A stretch of 64,000 nucleotides of DNA from Candidatus Phytoplasma australasiaticum subsp. taiwanense (GCA_001307505.2 CP040925.1:372001-436000); one strand, 5' to 3'. Shown: positions 10,219 to 20,644, counted from the first letter of the stretch. Numbers and translations: made by a program. The notes: generated by a model from the sequence alone, not told the origin.

Positions 10219-11451
10219 ATGTTTTCTAATAATCGTAATCGTTTTTTTAAATGTATAAATGACAATTCTATAGCTTTATTTTATTCAGGTCATTCACATT
10301 ATAAAAGTGGGGATCAATTATTTCCATTCGAAGTTAATAAAAATTTTTACTATTTAACAGGAATTCAACAAGATGGTAGCATTTTAATTCTTATAAAAAA
10401 ATCATCAATGCAAAAAACATTTTTATTTATACCTAACATAAATCCTATTCATAAATTATGGAATGATGATCAATTAAATAAAGAACAAATAAATAATATA
10501 TCAAAAATTTCATGTAATAATATTTATGAAATGAAAGATTTTAATGTTTGGCTTAATAAACAAATTTGTGAATTTAAATCATTGTCACCGAAAGTTTATT
10601 TTGATATCCCGTATTATCATAAAACATATTATTGCTGGGGTTATGAACAAGTTTATAAATTTTTAAGTTCTTGGCCTTGGATCGAAATAGCCAACAGTTC
10701 TCCAATTTTATTAAATTTGCGTAAACAAAAAAATAATGAAGAAATTAATTATATTAAGCATGCCATTGACATACATTATCATTCTTTAATATATACATTT
10801 AATAATTTAAAAAAATGTCAATATGAATTTGAAATATCAGCTCATTTTCATTATTTTTTAGAAATGCAAAAAGCTAAAAATGCTTTTGAAACTATTGTTG
10901 CTTCGGGAAAAAACGCTTTAATTTTGCATTATAACAAAAATAATTCTAAATTAAATGATGAAGATATTTGTTTAATGGATGCAGGAGTAGTAATCAATAA
11001 TTATTCTTCAGACATTACTCGTTGTTTTCCTTTAAAACATAAATTTACATCTATACAAAATCAAATTTATGATTTAGTTTTAAACACTAATAAAACATTA
11101 ATTAATTGGGTTAAACCTGAACATAGTATGCAAGATTTAAATAGATACGGAAAACAAATTCTAGCTCAAGGTATGCTAAAACTTGGATTTGTAGAAAAAA
11201 TTGAAAATTATTTTTATCATAGTATTAGTCATTATTTAGGTTTGGATACGCATGATGTTTTAGGTATAAATCCAGAAGAACCTATTGGAGAAAATAGCGT
11301 TATTTCTATTGAACCTGGTTTATATATTGAACATTTAAATTTGGGAATTCGAATTGAAGATAATATTATTGTAAAAAAACAAGGAAATATTAATTTATCT
11401 GCTAAAATTCCTAAAGAAATTGCAGAAATAGAATCATTAATAATTAAATAA
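10219..11451 (+). CDS. pepP: M24 family aminopeptidase (Xaa-Pro aminopeptidase type)
   Basis: This is a 410-residue metallopeptidase that removes an N-terminal residue preceding proline. The N-terminal domain (about 1-170) has the creatinase-like fold, beginning like AMP_N domains (NRNRFFKCI, FYYLTGI). The catalytic pita-bread domain shows all five metal ligands: Asp in MDAGV, Asp in SDITR, His in ISHYLGLDTHD, Glu in IEPGLYIE and Glu in RIEDNI. A GAGG site precedes the ATG. It is monocistronic. It probably recycles peptides imported from the host. Confidence 0.85.
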   Translation: MFSNNRNRFFKCINDNSIALFYSGHSHYKSGDQLFPFEVNKNFYYLTGIQQDGSILILIKKSSMQKTFLFIPNINPIHKLWNDDQLNKEQINNISKISCNNIYEMKDFNVWLNKQICEFKSLSPKVYFDIPYYHKTYYCWGYEQVYKFLSSWPWIEIANSSPILLNLRKQKNNEEINYIKHAIDIHYHSLIYTFNNLKKCQYEFEISAHFHYFLEMQKAKNAFETIVASGKNALILHYNKNNSKLNDEDICLMDAGVVINNYSSDITRCFPLKHKFTSIQNQIYDLVLNTNKTLINWVKPEHSMQDLNRYGKQILAQGMLKLGFVEKIENYFYHSISHYLGLDTHDVLGINPEEPIGENSVISIEPGLYIEHLNLGIRIEDNIIVKKQGNINLSAKIPKEIAEIESLIIK

Positions 11452-12272
11452 ATATTTGACCAAATATTATAACATTAACTATATCAAAAATAATTTAGAA
11501 TTTATTTGTTTTAAATTAGATTTGTTATAATATCAATGTTATATATAAATTATTTATTTTTGCCTTTAAAAAATGATAAATTTTATTTATAATTTTCGCA
11601 AAATATTCTAATATTAATATTAAATTATTTTCATTTTGTTTTTATCAAAATCCTCCATTCAAAAAGTAACAAAAACGAAATTAAAATTATTTTATTTATA
11701 TTTATATTATTGGTCTTATTGAAAGAATAATAAATTTAAAAAGATTCGAGAATAAATAAAAATTATTCTATTTTTTTATATTTAAAAAACATAATTAACT
11801 AACAACAGAAATTTTAATCTAATTGGAAAATAATTAGAAAAAATATCCTAAATAAACATTTTTAGAAATATTTTAAAATCTGTATTAAATGAAAAATTAT
11901 ATAAAGTTATTAAAATAGAACAATTTATAAATCATAAATATTTTACATTATTTTTTTATAAAGATCAAAACAACAAATTATTAAATAGAAAATTATTATT
12001 TTATTAAAAATCATTTTTAAAATTATTAAAAAAATTAAAAAAGGATTAAAAATTTTTAATCATTGAATCAAAAAAATTAAGAAATATTAATAGAAATGAA
12101 GAAGTTTTTTTTGATATTTTAATATTAAAATTATTTTAAAAAAATATTCTAAGTAATATTTTTTTTAATAATTAAAAAAAATTTATTTAAGTATTTCATT
12201 ATCATTTGTAATTTAATTTTTATTTTAAATGATTAAAAAATAATATTTAATTTAAAAAGGGGATTTTAATAT
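11452..12272. other. 820-base gap with possible decayed coding sequence
   Basis: There is no intact gene. Between about 11885 and 12140 one frame reads like protein (EKLYKVIKIEQFINHKYFTL, later KFLIIESKKLRNINRNEEVF) but is broken by several stops and frame changes. It may be the fossil of a small basic protein. The rest is A+T-rich. Confidence 0.35.
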
Positions 12273-13610
12273 TTGTTAAAATTAACAAAAATTAAATTTA
12301 TATGTTTATTATTGTTGGCATTACTATTAATTTATTTATTTGATCATTTTTATTATACGAAAAAAGATTATGACATTGTTACCACATTAAATAATCATTT
12401 AGATTTTAGAATATCAGAAAATATACCCATTAATGAAGGAGATCGCATAATTAAAATTATTAAAATTATTGATCAACAAGGCAATATTAAAGAATATGAT
12501 CCTATTACAGGAGAATTGGTACATAAAAAATTTAATTCAAAAGATATGATCACTGGATACGATTATAATCATGTATCTGATGATATTATTAATTTGGATC
12601 ATTTAGACAATTTTAAAAAAAAAATTTTTTTAGATGGCAATATTCACGAATATGATGATCAAAAACGTTTATTTCGTAAAATCAATTCTAATGGGATTAT
12701 TAAGAAATATGATCATAATGATAAAAAAATAGAAATAATTTTACCAAATAAAGATTATAAATATGATAAATATTTATTACAAGAAAAATTTCCTGAAAAA
12801 AAACAAAAAACTTATAAATATCATAAAATCCAAGAAACTTTTGCTAATGGTATAACTAGATATTATAAAAAAGATGTTATTCAAGAAATTTCTAATAAAT
12901 ATATTCGCGAATATAATCCTAAAACTAAAACAATACAAAAGATCATTTTTCCAAATGGCGAACAACGTAAATATTATGGTTTTTATTTATTTTTTTTAGA
13001 TCAAGATAATTTAATAGATAAATTTATTCGAAAATATAGAATTCACAAAATGCATAAAAATTATTTTTTTAAATTAGAACAAGAAATTTTACCTGATGGT
13101 ACTATTATAAAATATGATAATAATTTATTACCGATCCAAATAAAAACAAAAGATAACATAATCAAAACAGAATATTTATTAAATATAAATACAGAAAATA
13201 ATTCGCTTAAAATGAAACAATTACCTGATAATTCTATAGTTGAAATAGATGAAACAAAAAATTATAAAATTATTAAAATTACTGATAACAATGGAATCAC
13301 AAAAAATACTGAAATAATATATTCAGACAATGATATGTGTAAAAATATTGTTAAAATAATTTTTCCTCATGGTTATATTCAAGAATTTGACGAATTTAAT
13401 GGCAATTTAGTTAAAGAAATATGGCCTAATCAACATATTTTCGAATACACTTATTTAGAAAATACAATGCAATTAAAAAAAGAAATAACTTCTACTGGCA
13501 ATGAAATTCACTATTATTACGATGATCATTATCCTTTGACATTATCTAATATAGTTATTCCAGGAATAATGTATATCCCTTGTCATTTACCATATAGTTA
13601 TGATAATTAA
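12273..13610 (+). CDS. exported YD-type repeat protein (DUF2963-like)
   Basis: This is a 445-residue protein with a TTG start preceded by AAAAAGGGGA. Residues 8-26 form a signal anchor (FICLLLLALLLIYLF). The rest contains about ten degenerate repeats of roughly 20-25 residues built on 'G-x-I-x-x-YD-x-x-x-x-L': GNIKEYDPITGELV, GNIHEYDDQKRLF, GIIKKYDHNDKKI, GTIIKYDNNLLPI and GYIQEFDEFNGNLV. This matches the pattern of the phytoplasma DUF2963 repeat family. It is likely a surface-exposed beta-rich protein; the function is unknown. Confidence 0.65.
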   Translation: MLKLTKIKFICLLLLALLLIYLFDHFYYTKKDYDIVTTLNNHLDFRISENIPINEGDRIIKIIKIIDQQGNIKEYDPITGELVHKKFNSKDMITGYDYNHVSDDIINLDHLDNFKKKIFLDGNIHEYDDQKRLFRKINSNGIIKKYDHNDKKIEIILPNKDYKYDKYLLQEKFPEKKQKTYKYHKIQETFANGITRYYKKDVIQEISNKYIREYNPKTKTIQKIIFPNGEQRKYYGFYLFFLDQDNLIDKFIRKYRIHKMHKNYFFKLEQEILPDGTIIKYDNNLLPIQIKTKDNIIKTEYLLNINTENNSLKMKQLPDNSIVEIDETKNYKIIKITDNNGITKNTEIIYSDNDMCKNIVKIIFPHGYIQEFDEFNGNLVKEIWPNQHIFEYTYLENTMQLKKEITSTGNEIHYYYDDHYPLTLSNIVIPGIMYIPCHLPYSYDN

Positions 13611-13640
13611 TCCGAAAAGATAATTTTTGATATTATTTTT

Positions 13641-14078
13641 TTAATATCCAAGAGATTCTATAGCTTTTTTTAAAGCTTGCCAAGGTAAACTAATACAAGT
13701 AATTTTTCCAGGATTATCACAAAAAAATTTAAAAATTTGCAATTCTTCGTTAATTTCATTAAAATCAAATTTTTGTTGATTTAACATAGATAAAAAATTT
13801 TTAATTTTAAATAATATGTTTTTAATTTTTTGTTGTTTAACAATTATAGACATAATACTCGCTGAAATACAACAAATTGCGCAAGCTTGAGTATTATGGC
13901 GAATATTTTGTAATTCGTGATTAATAATATAAAGTTGTAATTCTATCGCATCACCGCAATAATTATTTTGGTAACGAAAATATGAATAATTAGGATCATC
14001 TAATAGACCTTGGTTTTGAGGATTATTCAAATGATATATCATAATTTTTTTATCTTTATCTTTTAAATAAATCAACAT
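13641..14078 (-). CDS. sufU: iron-sulfur cluster scaffold / sulfur acceptor SufU
   Basis: This 145-residue member of the IscU/SufU family receives sulfur from SufS. The family cysteines are visible in YCGDAIEL, QACAICCIS and GKITCISLPWQALKKAI, and the N-terminal YHLNNPQNQGLL matches the family start. It lies 108 nt after sufS on the same strand, as in Firmicutes suf clusters. sufB, sufC and sufD are not in this window. The CAICC sequence has two extra cysteines. An AGAGG site supports the ATG at 14078. Confidence 0.85.
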   Translation of the reverse strand: MLIYLKDKDKKIMIYHLNNPQNQGLLDDPNYSYFRYQNNYCGDAIELQLYIINHELQNIRHNTQACAICCISASIMSIIVKQQKIKNILFKIKNFLSMLNQQKFDFNEINEELQIFKFFCDNPGKITCISLPWQALKKAIESLGY

Positions 14079-14186
14079 TTACCTCTTTCTTTCAGTAATA
14101 AAATTAGTTTTATTTTTGTAATAAAGTGTTATCGCATGTAACTAAAACGTAATTTCTTAAAATTATATTCTTATTACTATAAAAAA

Positions 14187-14780
14187 TTATATAATACTAT
14201 TTAAATCTTTAATTTTTTTTAAAACAGAAATTAAATAGTTAATATCTTTATCATTATTATAAATACCTGCTGAAATTCTAATAGTACTAATTTGATTAAT
14301 TTTTTTCATAATTAAATTGGCACAATGTTTACCGGTTCGCACATAAATATTATGATTATTTAAAAAATTTTCTATATCATGAGCATGAATATATTTAAAA
14401 TTAAATAAAATCATATTTGTAGATTGAGGATTAAAAACTATAATTTGAGGCATTAATTTTAAAAAAATATGGATTTTTTTAATAATATTACTAGTATATT
14501 GTTGTATTCGATTTATTCCTATTGTTGTAATAAAATTCAAACTTTTTTGTAAAGCTAAAATAGCGCCAATATTTAATGTACCTGGTTCAAATTTATTTGG
14601 TAATTCATTAAACATAAAATTATTATGATTGACTTCGCAAACATTACCTCCGCCCACAATAGGAGGAGATAATCGTTCTAATAATTTTTGTTTACTGAAT
14701 AAAATACCAATCCCAAAAGGGCCATATATTTTATGAGCTGAAAAAGCTAAAAAATCTATATCTAAATCACGAACATCTAT
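14187..14780 (-). CDS. sufS: cysteine desulfurase SufS, exon 2 of 2
   Basis: This exon is the C-terminal half of the PLP enzyme that takes sulfur from cysteine. It starts right after the intron end (CTATCCGTAT) and reads IDVRDLDIDFLAFSAHKIYGP, with the PLP lysine in SAHK. It goes on to the active-site Cys loop VRTGKHCANL and a normal C-terminus. Exon 1 (600 nt) plus this exon (594 nt) give a 397-residue protein, the usual length. Starting translation inside this exon would lose the PLP-binding region, so splicing appears essential. Confidence 0.92.
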   Translation of the reverse strand: MDVRDLDIDFLAFSAHKIYGPFGIGILFSKQKLLERLSPPIVGGGNVCEVNHNNFMFNELPNKFEPGTLNIGAILALQKSLNFITTIGINRIQQYTSNIIKKIHIFLKLMPQIIVFNPQSTNMILFNFKYIHAHDIENFLNNHNIYVRTGKHCANLIMKKINQISTIRISAGIYNNDKDINYLISVLKKIKDLNSII

Positions 14781-17255
14781 ATACGGATAGATTAATTGCG
14801 TTTTATTCAGCGATTTATCCTTGCTGTTTTATTTACAATCAGCCCCCGTCCAAACCGGACAAGCAAGTTTCCAAGCATCCGGCTTTCCATAATTTACTCT
14901 CTTTCGAGAACTAATTTCTCCTCGCGGTTGATTAGCTATTTATTCCTATTGTTCTTATTCTTTCTGATATCATGCATTTGCTGATTGGTTACCTTTCGGT
15001 GACAATCTTTACACAGTACCTTTGTTCTTTTATTCATGATACTTTGGCGGTGCGCATTGCGGACCGTACCAATGTGATGAATTTGTAATTGAGTTGTTTT
15101 GTCGCAGTGCTCACAACGTTCCGCTTTTAGACGGTCAGTTAGATGGGTACGACCTTGGAATATAAATCTATTAATGGTAATATCGGGATTTCCCTTATAA
15201 TTACGCATTTTTTTAATTTTGTCCCAAGTGTAAACATTCCATGGTTCATATTGGGTCTCCCTTTTGTTAAGATAAGAAATTCCCCAAGTTGAACCAATTT
15301 TACATTTCTTTCGAACTTTGGCAATTGACGTTTTCCGTTTCCTTGCTAGTGTTTTCAAACAGCTGTATTCAGCTAGATAACTTAAGTGAGTCAAAACACT
15401 TAGATTGTTAGCTAAACAAAAGTATTGGATAATTCCTCTAACAATTGTCTTATAGGTCCGGATTATTTCTAATTCATCCCTATCTGCTAATGTTTCGTCG
15501 TGTTTCACCTTTCCTTTTTTTAACCAATTATATTCATATCCATATTCTTCGGCTTTCGCTTGGGGAATTTGGATTTGAACTTGCCCATTTAAGGAATTCT
15601 TGGTGGTTTTCCTTTCCCGAGTTTTATTGGTGGGGTTGACTTTTATCATGTAAGATAGAAACCGAGTTCCTTTATTGGCTTTAACAATTTTGGACTTGTT
15701 CTTACTAACAGTAAGGTTAAGGTCCTGCTTTAGCCATTGCGTTACTTGGTCTTTGATTCTTTCTGCCTGGTTATACTCACCTTTAATGCCGATGATAAAA
15801 TCGTCAGCATAGCGGATATATTCAACTCTTGGTTTTGGATTTAGGTTGATGTGTCTATCAATCTCCAGTTTATGGTGTTGGCGTGTTTTCCATGCCTTCC
15901 CATATTCTGGGTTACTCTTCTTAATTGGTTTTCCTTCTCTAATTAGCTCGTCCATTTTAAGATCGATGTAATGTAGGTATACATTGGCTAATAAGGGGGA
16001 AATGATACCTCCCTGGGGAGAACCCGATAAGGATTCATATTTGATGCCATCCTTCATGAACCCAGCTTTTAGCCATCTATTAATGGTTGATAGCGTTTTA
16101 TGCTTTTTGATGAACTGATTTAGGGTTCTTATCAGAATCTAATGATTGATGTTATCGAAGTAACCTTTTAAGTCAATTTTGACAAGGTAGTCAATTCCTT
16201 TAAATCTTTGTTTGACACGTTTGATAGCGTCATGACAGGATTTTTTGGTTCTAAATCCAAAGCTCCATTCCGAGAAAATATTTTCGAAATAAGGAGTTAA
16301 GAGTTGTTCCAGACATTTTTGAATCAGTCTATCTTGGATGGTCAGTATGCCCAAGGGTCTGGTTTTCTTATTATCTTTAGGAATGAAGGTTCTTTTAACT
16401 GGTTTCGGGTGGTAACCATTATTGACGTATTCCCGATGGTATCTTTCTAGTTTCTTAAGATTGATTCCATCGATGGTTTCATTGTCGATTCCGGGTGTAC
16501 CCGCTCCCTTGTTAGCCGCAATTTTATTAAATGCTGTTAACGTGTTATAAAAGTTATTCATCCCTTGCTGCAGCTCTCTTTTTAGAGAGTAACCGTTTGA
16601 TGAACAATTTTGAATTCTATTCAATGTTCGCGAAAGTTTAGTTTTTGGCGAAACTGTTGTTGACATAATATCAACTCCTTCCCCGATACCATTGAATAAC
16701 TAGTAAATTACTTTCTTCTTTCGCCCTATGAGAGCTATTAACTCTCTTCTTGATAAGCCGATTAACTAAATTATTCCAAATTTAGGTTTACCCTTATGAC
16801 TACTAAAAAGATTCTTTATCCTTGACCATCCAGGCTTTTATTTCCGGATTAGTAAATTTAATTACTTAGTTTTAGGATTCTCCAAGTTACGCTAAATTTC
16901 TACCTTAATTCTTTAGGGGAAGTATCCTCGTTCAGAGGCTGATTCCAGGTTTCCTTTATCTGATAAACTATCCAATACTTATCTATAATATTGATAGACT
17001 CTGGACTGTCCGTTTTAAGCAACTTCCAAACAGGTTACACTATTACATCAGTTTCCTTCTTAGACCATTTCAGGTTTTCCCATAGAATTATTTGGTGGCG
17101 AGATCTTCTTGACTAATTTACTTTCGTCGCAATCCGCTTTTATGGTCTGCTGTAATTTGATATTCTTTCGTTTATCAAACCGACCATACCCATTCAGAGT
17201 TTATCGGCTCTGGCTACTGGTTGAATAGCGCGAAATTTAGGCCTCTTTGGCGCCC
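14781..17255 (-). mobile_element. group II intron A3 in sufS (with maturase gene)
   Basis: The 2475-nt intron runs on the sufS coding strand. It starts GGGCGCCAAAG at 17255 and ends CTATCCGTAT at 14781. Domain V is at 14852-14885 with AGC triad and GAAA loop, and there is a probable branch A eight bases from the end. EBS1 (16984-16977, AGATAAGT) pairs with the last exon bases (17263-17256, ATTTATCT) with one wobble. It encodes an RT/X/HNH protein interrupted by one amber codon. It is very similar to the intron in alaS. Confidence 0.95.
14936..16666 (-). pseudogene. ltrA: group II intron reverse transcriptase/maturase with in-frame amber
   Basis: This 576-codon intron-encoded protein would splice and mobilise its intron. 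The first part (16666-16139, 175 aa) holds RT motifs up to motif A (VKIDLKGYFDNINH). It then meets TAG at 16139-16141, where the 49.5-kb copy has GAG (Glu). The frame stays open to 14936: GSPQGGIISPLLANVYLH, catalytic YIRYADDF, the maturase X region, and an HNH endonuclease (CEHCD, IHHIG, CKDCH). An ATG at 16057 could start the second part alone (373 aa). The ribosome site AAGGAG is intact. It may be inactive, read through, or made as two chains. Confidence 0.85.
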
Positions 17256-17855
17256 AGATAAATGTGTTATTGATTGCGCTGCGTCTAAAATTACCAAAAT
17301 GTTCTTTTGATGCGCAATATAAGTAATTTCTTTAATAGGCGTTTCATAACCGAAAGTATTAGATATATGATTTAAAACTACAAATTTAGTTTTATTAGAT
17401 AAAACTTGACAAAAATTATCTACTGTTATTTTATAATCTTTATCCAAAGGAATAAAAATTAATTTAGCTTGTTTTTCTTTAGCTATTCGCATCCAAGGCA
17501 ATAAACATGAATGATGTTCTAATTCGGAAGTAATAATTTCATCACCAGGTTTAATAAAATGTCGTAACATTTCGGCAATCATATTTAGAGATTCAGTAGC
17601 ACCCTTGGTAAAAATAATTTCTTTAGGCTGAGCATTTAAGAATTTCGATATATCTTTTCGAGTTTGCTCAATTAATAAATTATTTTGCATTGCTAAACCA
17701 GAAGATGAACGAATATTCATGCCATTGTTATTATAAAAATTTTGCAATTCTTCAATAACTATTCGGGGTTTCAAAGTAGTTGCAGCGGAATCAAAATAAA
17801 TTAAATCAGGATTATTTTCAAAAATAGGGAAATACTTACGAAATTGATTAATCAT
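17256..17855 (-). CDS. sufS: cysteine desulfurase SufS, exon 1 of 2
   Basis: This exon codes the first 200 residues. It includes FDSAATTLKP, the substrate-binding GATESLNMIA, the PLP-contacting His in ELEHHSCLLPW, and the Asp of ILDAAQSITHLS. It ends exactly at a codon boundary (TCT) before the intron. Read without splicing, it would run 13 codons into the intron and stop at 17214. Two nlpA-like genes lie just upstream on the same strand, and sufU follows, forming a sulfur-related gene group. Confidence 0.92.
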
Positions 17856-17868
17856 ATAAATTTATCTT

Positions 17869-18792
17869 TTATTTATCGAATTTATTTAAAATATTATATT
17901 TAAGTTGTTCTGGATTTCCAACCATAATATAGTCATGATTAGGTTTACCTGTTTGTAATAAAGTTTTTTTTACTTCTTCATTTCGCAAAAACCATTTCAT
18001 TGCTTTTATATTTTGACTACTTTGACAATTTTTTTTAGCGGCTAAAATAATAGCATACGAAGAAAAAACAATATCTGTAGGTTCTTCGTTTTCATTAGTT
18101 CCTAAGCCTATAGAACCTAAACGTAAAAAATTAACATTTTTCCTCATTAAACCCGGACAATTAATAGCTAAATCATATGTATTATAATCTTCAAATAATT
18201 GAGCTACTTTAAAAATGTTATCTGTTTTAATAAATTGCAAGTTAGAAATATTTTCAATATCTTCTAAAGATAAATTATAACCTTTTTGTTCGATAATTTT
18301 TTCATCAATTTTAATTAAATTTAATTTTCTTAATAATAATAATGAACGCGATAAATCACAAGGAGCAGTAAACAAATCATTAAACGGAGCAAAAAGAACT
18401 CTAGCGTTTTTTATTTTTTTTACATCCTCTAATGTTTGAATCTTTAAAGGGTTTTGTTTATTAGCGTATAATCCATATTTAGGATGAAAAAAAGGTTCAA
18501 TCATTTCTAAACGTTCTAAAGGTTCAGGAGCAAAGTAATTATTATAAGCTTTTAAAGTATGAAAGTTGTTGGCAATATTAAAATCAATAATTCCTGCTTT
18601 TAAAGCATCGTTACAATTTACTTGATATTGTTCTTTTAATTGATTTTCATCAAAAATTTGCAATTCAAAACCAATTTGATTAATTAATTTTTTATTTTTT
18701 TGTAAAGTTTCTAAAGTAGATGGAAAATTAGTAGCTATTTTAATGATTTTTTTTGATTTCATTTCACAACCACATGATTGACAATTAAACAT
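17869..18792 (-). CDS. NlpA/MetQ-like substrate-binding protein without signal peptide
   Basis: This is a 307-residue protein with the NlpA fold pattern: IKIATNFPS at the first strand, DFNIANNFHTLKAYN, HPKYGLYANKQ, a GLIK-type helix (SRSLLLLRKLNLIKI) and TYDLAINCPGLM. These proteins normally are lipoproteins that bind methionine for an ABC importer. Here the protein starts with MFNCQSCGCEMKSKK, a Cys-rich tail (CxxCxC), with no membrane segment or lipobox. It is a tandem paralogue of the next gene upstream and ends 14 nt before sufS. It may be a cytosolic sulfur-amino-acid or metal-binding protein; that is inference. Confidence 0.65.
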   Translation of the reverse strand: MFNCQSCGCEMKSKKIIKIATNFPSTLETLQKNKKLINQIGFELQIFDENQLKEQYQVNCNDALKAGIIDFNIANNFHTLKAYNNYFAPEPLERLEMIEPFFHPKYGLYANKQNPLKIQTLEDVKKIKNARVLFAPFNDLFTAPCDLSRSLLLLRKLNLIKIDEKIIEQKGYNLSLEDIENISNLQFIKTDNIFKVAQLFEDYNTYDLAINCPGLMRKNVNFLRLGSIGLGTNENEEPTDIVFSSYAIILAAKKNCQSSQNIKAMKWFLRNEEVKKTLLQTGKPNHDYIMVGNPEQLKYNILNKFDK

Positions 18793-18827
18793 TTTTTAAA
18801 TGGACCTTCTTCTTTTTATATGTTTTT

Positions 18828-19697
18828 TTATAACCAATTTTTAACTATTCTGTTTTTGATTTTTTCTGGATCAGAAATCATTACATAATCAATTTCACCG
18901 TTATTTGTTTGATTAGCGTGAAATTTTTTAACTTCTGGGTTTTGTAATATTTTTTGCAACAATTTAATTTCTTGACTATCTGCATTACTTTGACGCGAAA
19001 TTAAAGCTATAGCATAAGATTCTACTAATTCATCTTGAGGTTCTTTGTCATCTGAAATATTAGAGCCAATTCTAATAAAATCAGCATTGTATTTCATAAA
19101 AGCTGGCCAATTAGCCATTAAATCAAATTCATCTGGCTGTTCAAATTGATAAGGTATTTGTGAAGTTTTAATAAATTGTAAATTGTATGGGTTACTAATA
19201 TCTTCTAAACTTATATCTAATTTTTTAGTTTTAATAATATTTTCAGGAATGCTAATTAATCCTAAATTTTTCAATAGTAAAAGTGATCGAGACATATCGC
19301 ATGGTTGAATAAAAGCAAAAGATACTGCTAATAATACTTTTAAATTCTGATATTGTTTCACTTTTTCTAAATTAGTAAGTTGTTTTTTATTGTTACGATT
19401 TATATATAAACCATATTTAGAGTGATAAAAAGGTTGTATGTAAGAAAATAATTCTTTATTTTGTTTTTTTAAGAATTCATTATAGGCTTTAAAAACATGT
19501 ACATTAGTATAAATTAATCCATCTACAGAACCATCAGATAATTTATCAATACTTTCTTCGGTCCAATCAGTTTTAATAACTTGTAAATCTATTCCTTGTG
19601 GAAAATAAATTTCTTTAGCTTTATTTAAAGTATTTAATACAGCTTGTATCGGACTAGCAACTTTTATTATTTGTAATTTTGGTTTAGAAAAATTCAT
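18828..19697 (-). CDS. NlpA/MetQ-like substrate-binding protein paralogue
   Basis: This 289-residue protein is a paralogue of the preceding product, with the same blocks in the same order (IIKVASPIQAV, GLIYTNVHVFKAYN, HSKYGLYINRN, CDMSRSLLLLKNLGLI, DEFDLMANWPAFM). It too begins straight into the fold with no signal peptide or lipobox. No ABC permease or ATPase gene lies nearby. The gene is spaced 35 nt from its twin and probably co-transcribed with sufS and sufU. Confidence 0.65.
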   Translation of the reverse strand: MNFSKPKLQIIKVASPIQAVLNTLNKAKEIYFPQGIDLQVIKTDWTEESIDKLSDGSVDGLIYTNVHVFKAYNEFLKKQNKELFSYIQPFYHSKYGLYINRNNKKQLTNLEKVKQYQNLKVLLAVSFAFIQPCDMSRSLLLLKNLGLISIPENIIKTKKLDISLEDISNPYNLQFIKTSQIPYQFEQPDEFDLMANWPAFMKYNADFIRIGSNISDDKEPQDELVESYAIALISRQSNADSQEIKLLQKILQNPEVKKFHANQTNNGEIDYVMISDPEKIKNRIVKNWL

Positions 19698-19827
19698 ATT
19701 TTTTTTCTTTCTAAAAATAAATATATACTCTTTAATAATATAAAAATTTAATTATAATGAAATGATTTCTTTATTAAGTGATATTAAATCAATAAAATAG
19801 TTTAAATGATTTTTTAACCACAATATT

Positions 19828-20229
19828 TTAAAATTCTTTATATAATATAGGTTTAATTTTAAAATATTGATAATTATTTAACATACGGGAAATTGGACAT
19901 TTCTGATGAACAATATTCATAATATCTTGTGTTTCGGTAAGTGATAAATTTTTAATACCGCACACTAAATTTATATCGAAATAAAAACCTTTATCATCGC
20001 TACAACTATTGCATAAAATTTTAATTTTAAAATCAGAATGATTCAAATATTTACGTGTGGTTTTATAAAAACAAATCAATAAAGATACACAAAATAATTC
20101 TTTAGGATTGCTAATTTCAGAACTATTTGCGAATGCTGAAGTTAGTTTTGTTTTTAACCCTTTATGAATAATACCTATATCTTGTAATTTTGGTTCATAA
20201 TAAGCTATAATTTCTATTTGGTTTTTCAT
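19828..20229 (-). CDS. OsmC/Ohr family protein
   Basis: This 133-residue protein has the OsmC fold, which reduces organic hydroperoxides using two cysteines. Visible signatures are NPKELFCVSLLICFYKTT (first Cys helix, family pattern NPEELLxAxHxxCF) and MNIVHQKCPISRML (second Cys, pattern HxxCPIS). It is somewhat short but contains both redox cysteines. It precedes the nlpA-like genes on the same strand. Confidence 0.75.
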   Translation of the reverse strand: MKNQIEIIAYYEPKLQDIGIIHKGLKTKLTSAFANSSEISNPKELFCVSLLICFYKTTRKYLNHSDFKIKILCNSCSDDKGFYFDINLVCGIKNLSLTETQDIMNIVHQKCPISRMLNNYQYFKIKPILYKEF

Positions 20230-20279
20230 GTTCAGACATACCTTTTAAAATTTGATAACAATTAAAATATAATATTAAA

Positions 20280-20624
20280 TTAATTTTCTAAATAGATTTT
20301 TTTTAATTTATTATTTTTTATAACTAAATCAAAAATATTAGCGTTTAACAAATAAATTCCGTGAGCCGGATTAACATCGTCATTTTTTATTTTAGTCAAA
20401 ATATTTAAATTTAAAAATTTTTGAGTAATTGGCGATTGATTAGTTAAAGGAAAAGTTTGATTTTTATTTTTAATAAAAGTTTTTAAAACTTCTTGCTCTA
20501 AAAGATCACAATTTAATAAATAACGTTCAATTTTATAATTAAAATTAAATCGATATATTAAATTCATAATTATAAATGTTATCGCAATAACAAATATAAT
20601 TACAACCAATATATAATACTTCAT
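20280..20624 (-). CDS. small membrane-anchored protein, unknown
   Basis: This 114-residue protein has a single N-terminal membrane segment (YYILVVIIFVIAITFIIMNLIY) followed by a polar cytoplasmic or external domain. No family is recognised. It lies between yneF and the OsmC-like gene in the same orientation with short gaps, so it is probably in the same operon. Confidence 0.55.
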   Translation of the reverse strand: MKYYILVVIIFVIAITFIIMNLIYRFNFNYKIERYLLNCDLLEQEVLKTFIKNKNQTFPLTNQSPITQKFLNLNILTKIKNDDVNPAHGIYLLNANIFDLVIKNNKLKKIYLEN

Positions 20625-20644
20625 TATTTTTATTTAATCTCCGT

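Noticed and set aside
14796-14984. Plus-strand frame starting MRFIQRF, repeated at 26812 and 48482
   Set aside because: It is antisense to the 3' end of family A introns and has no independent support.
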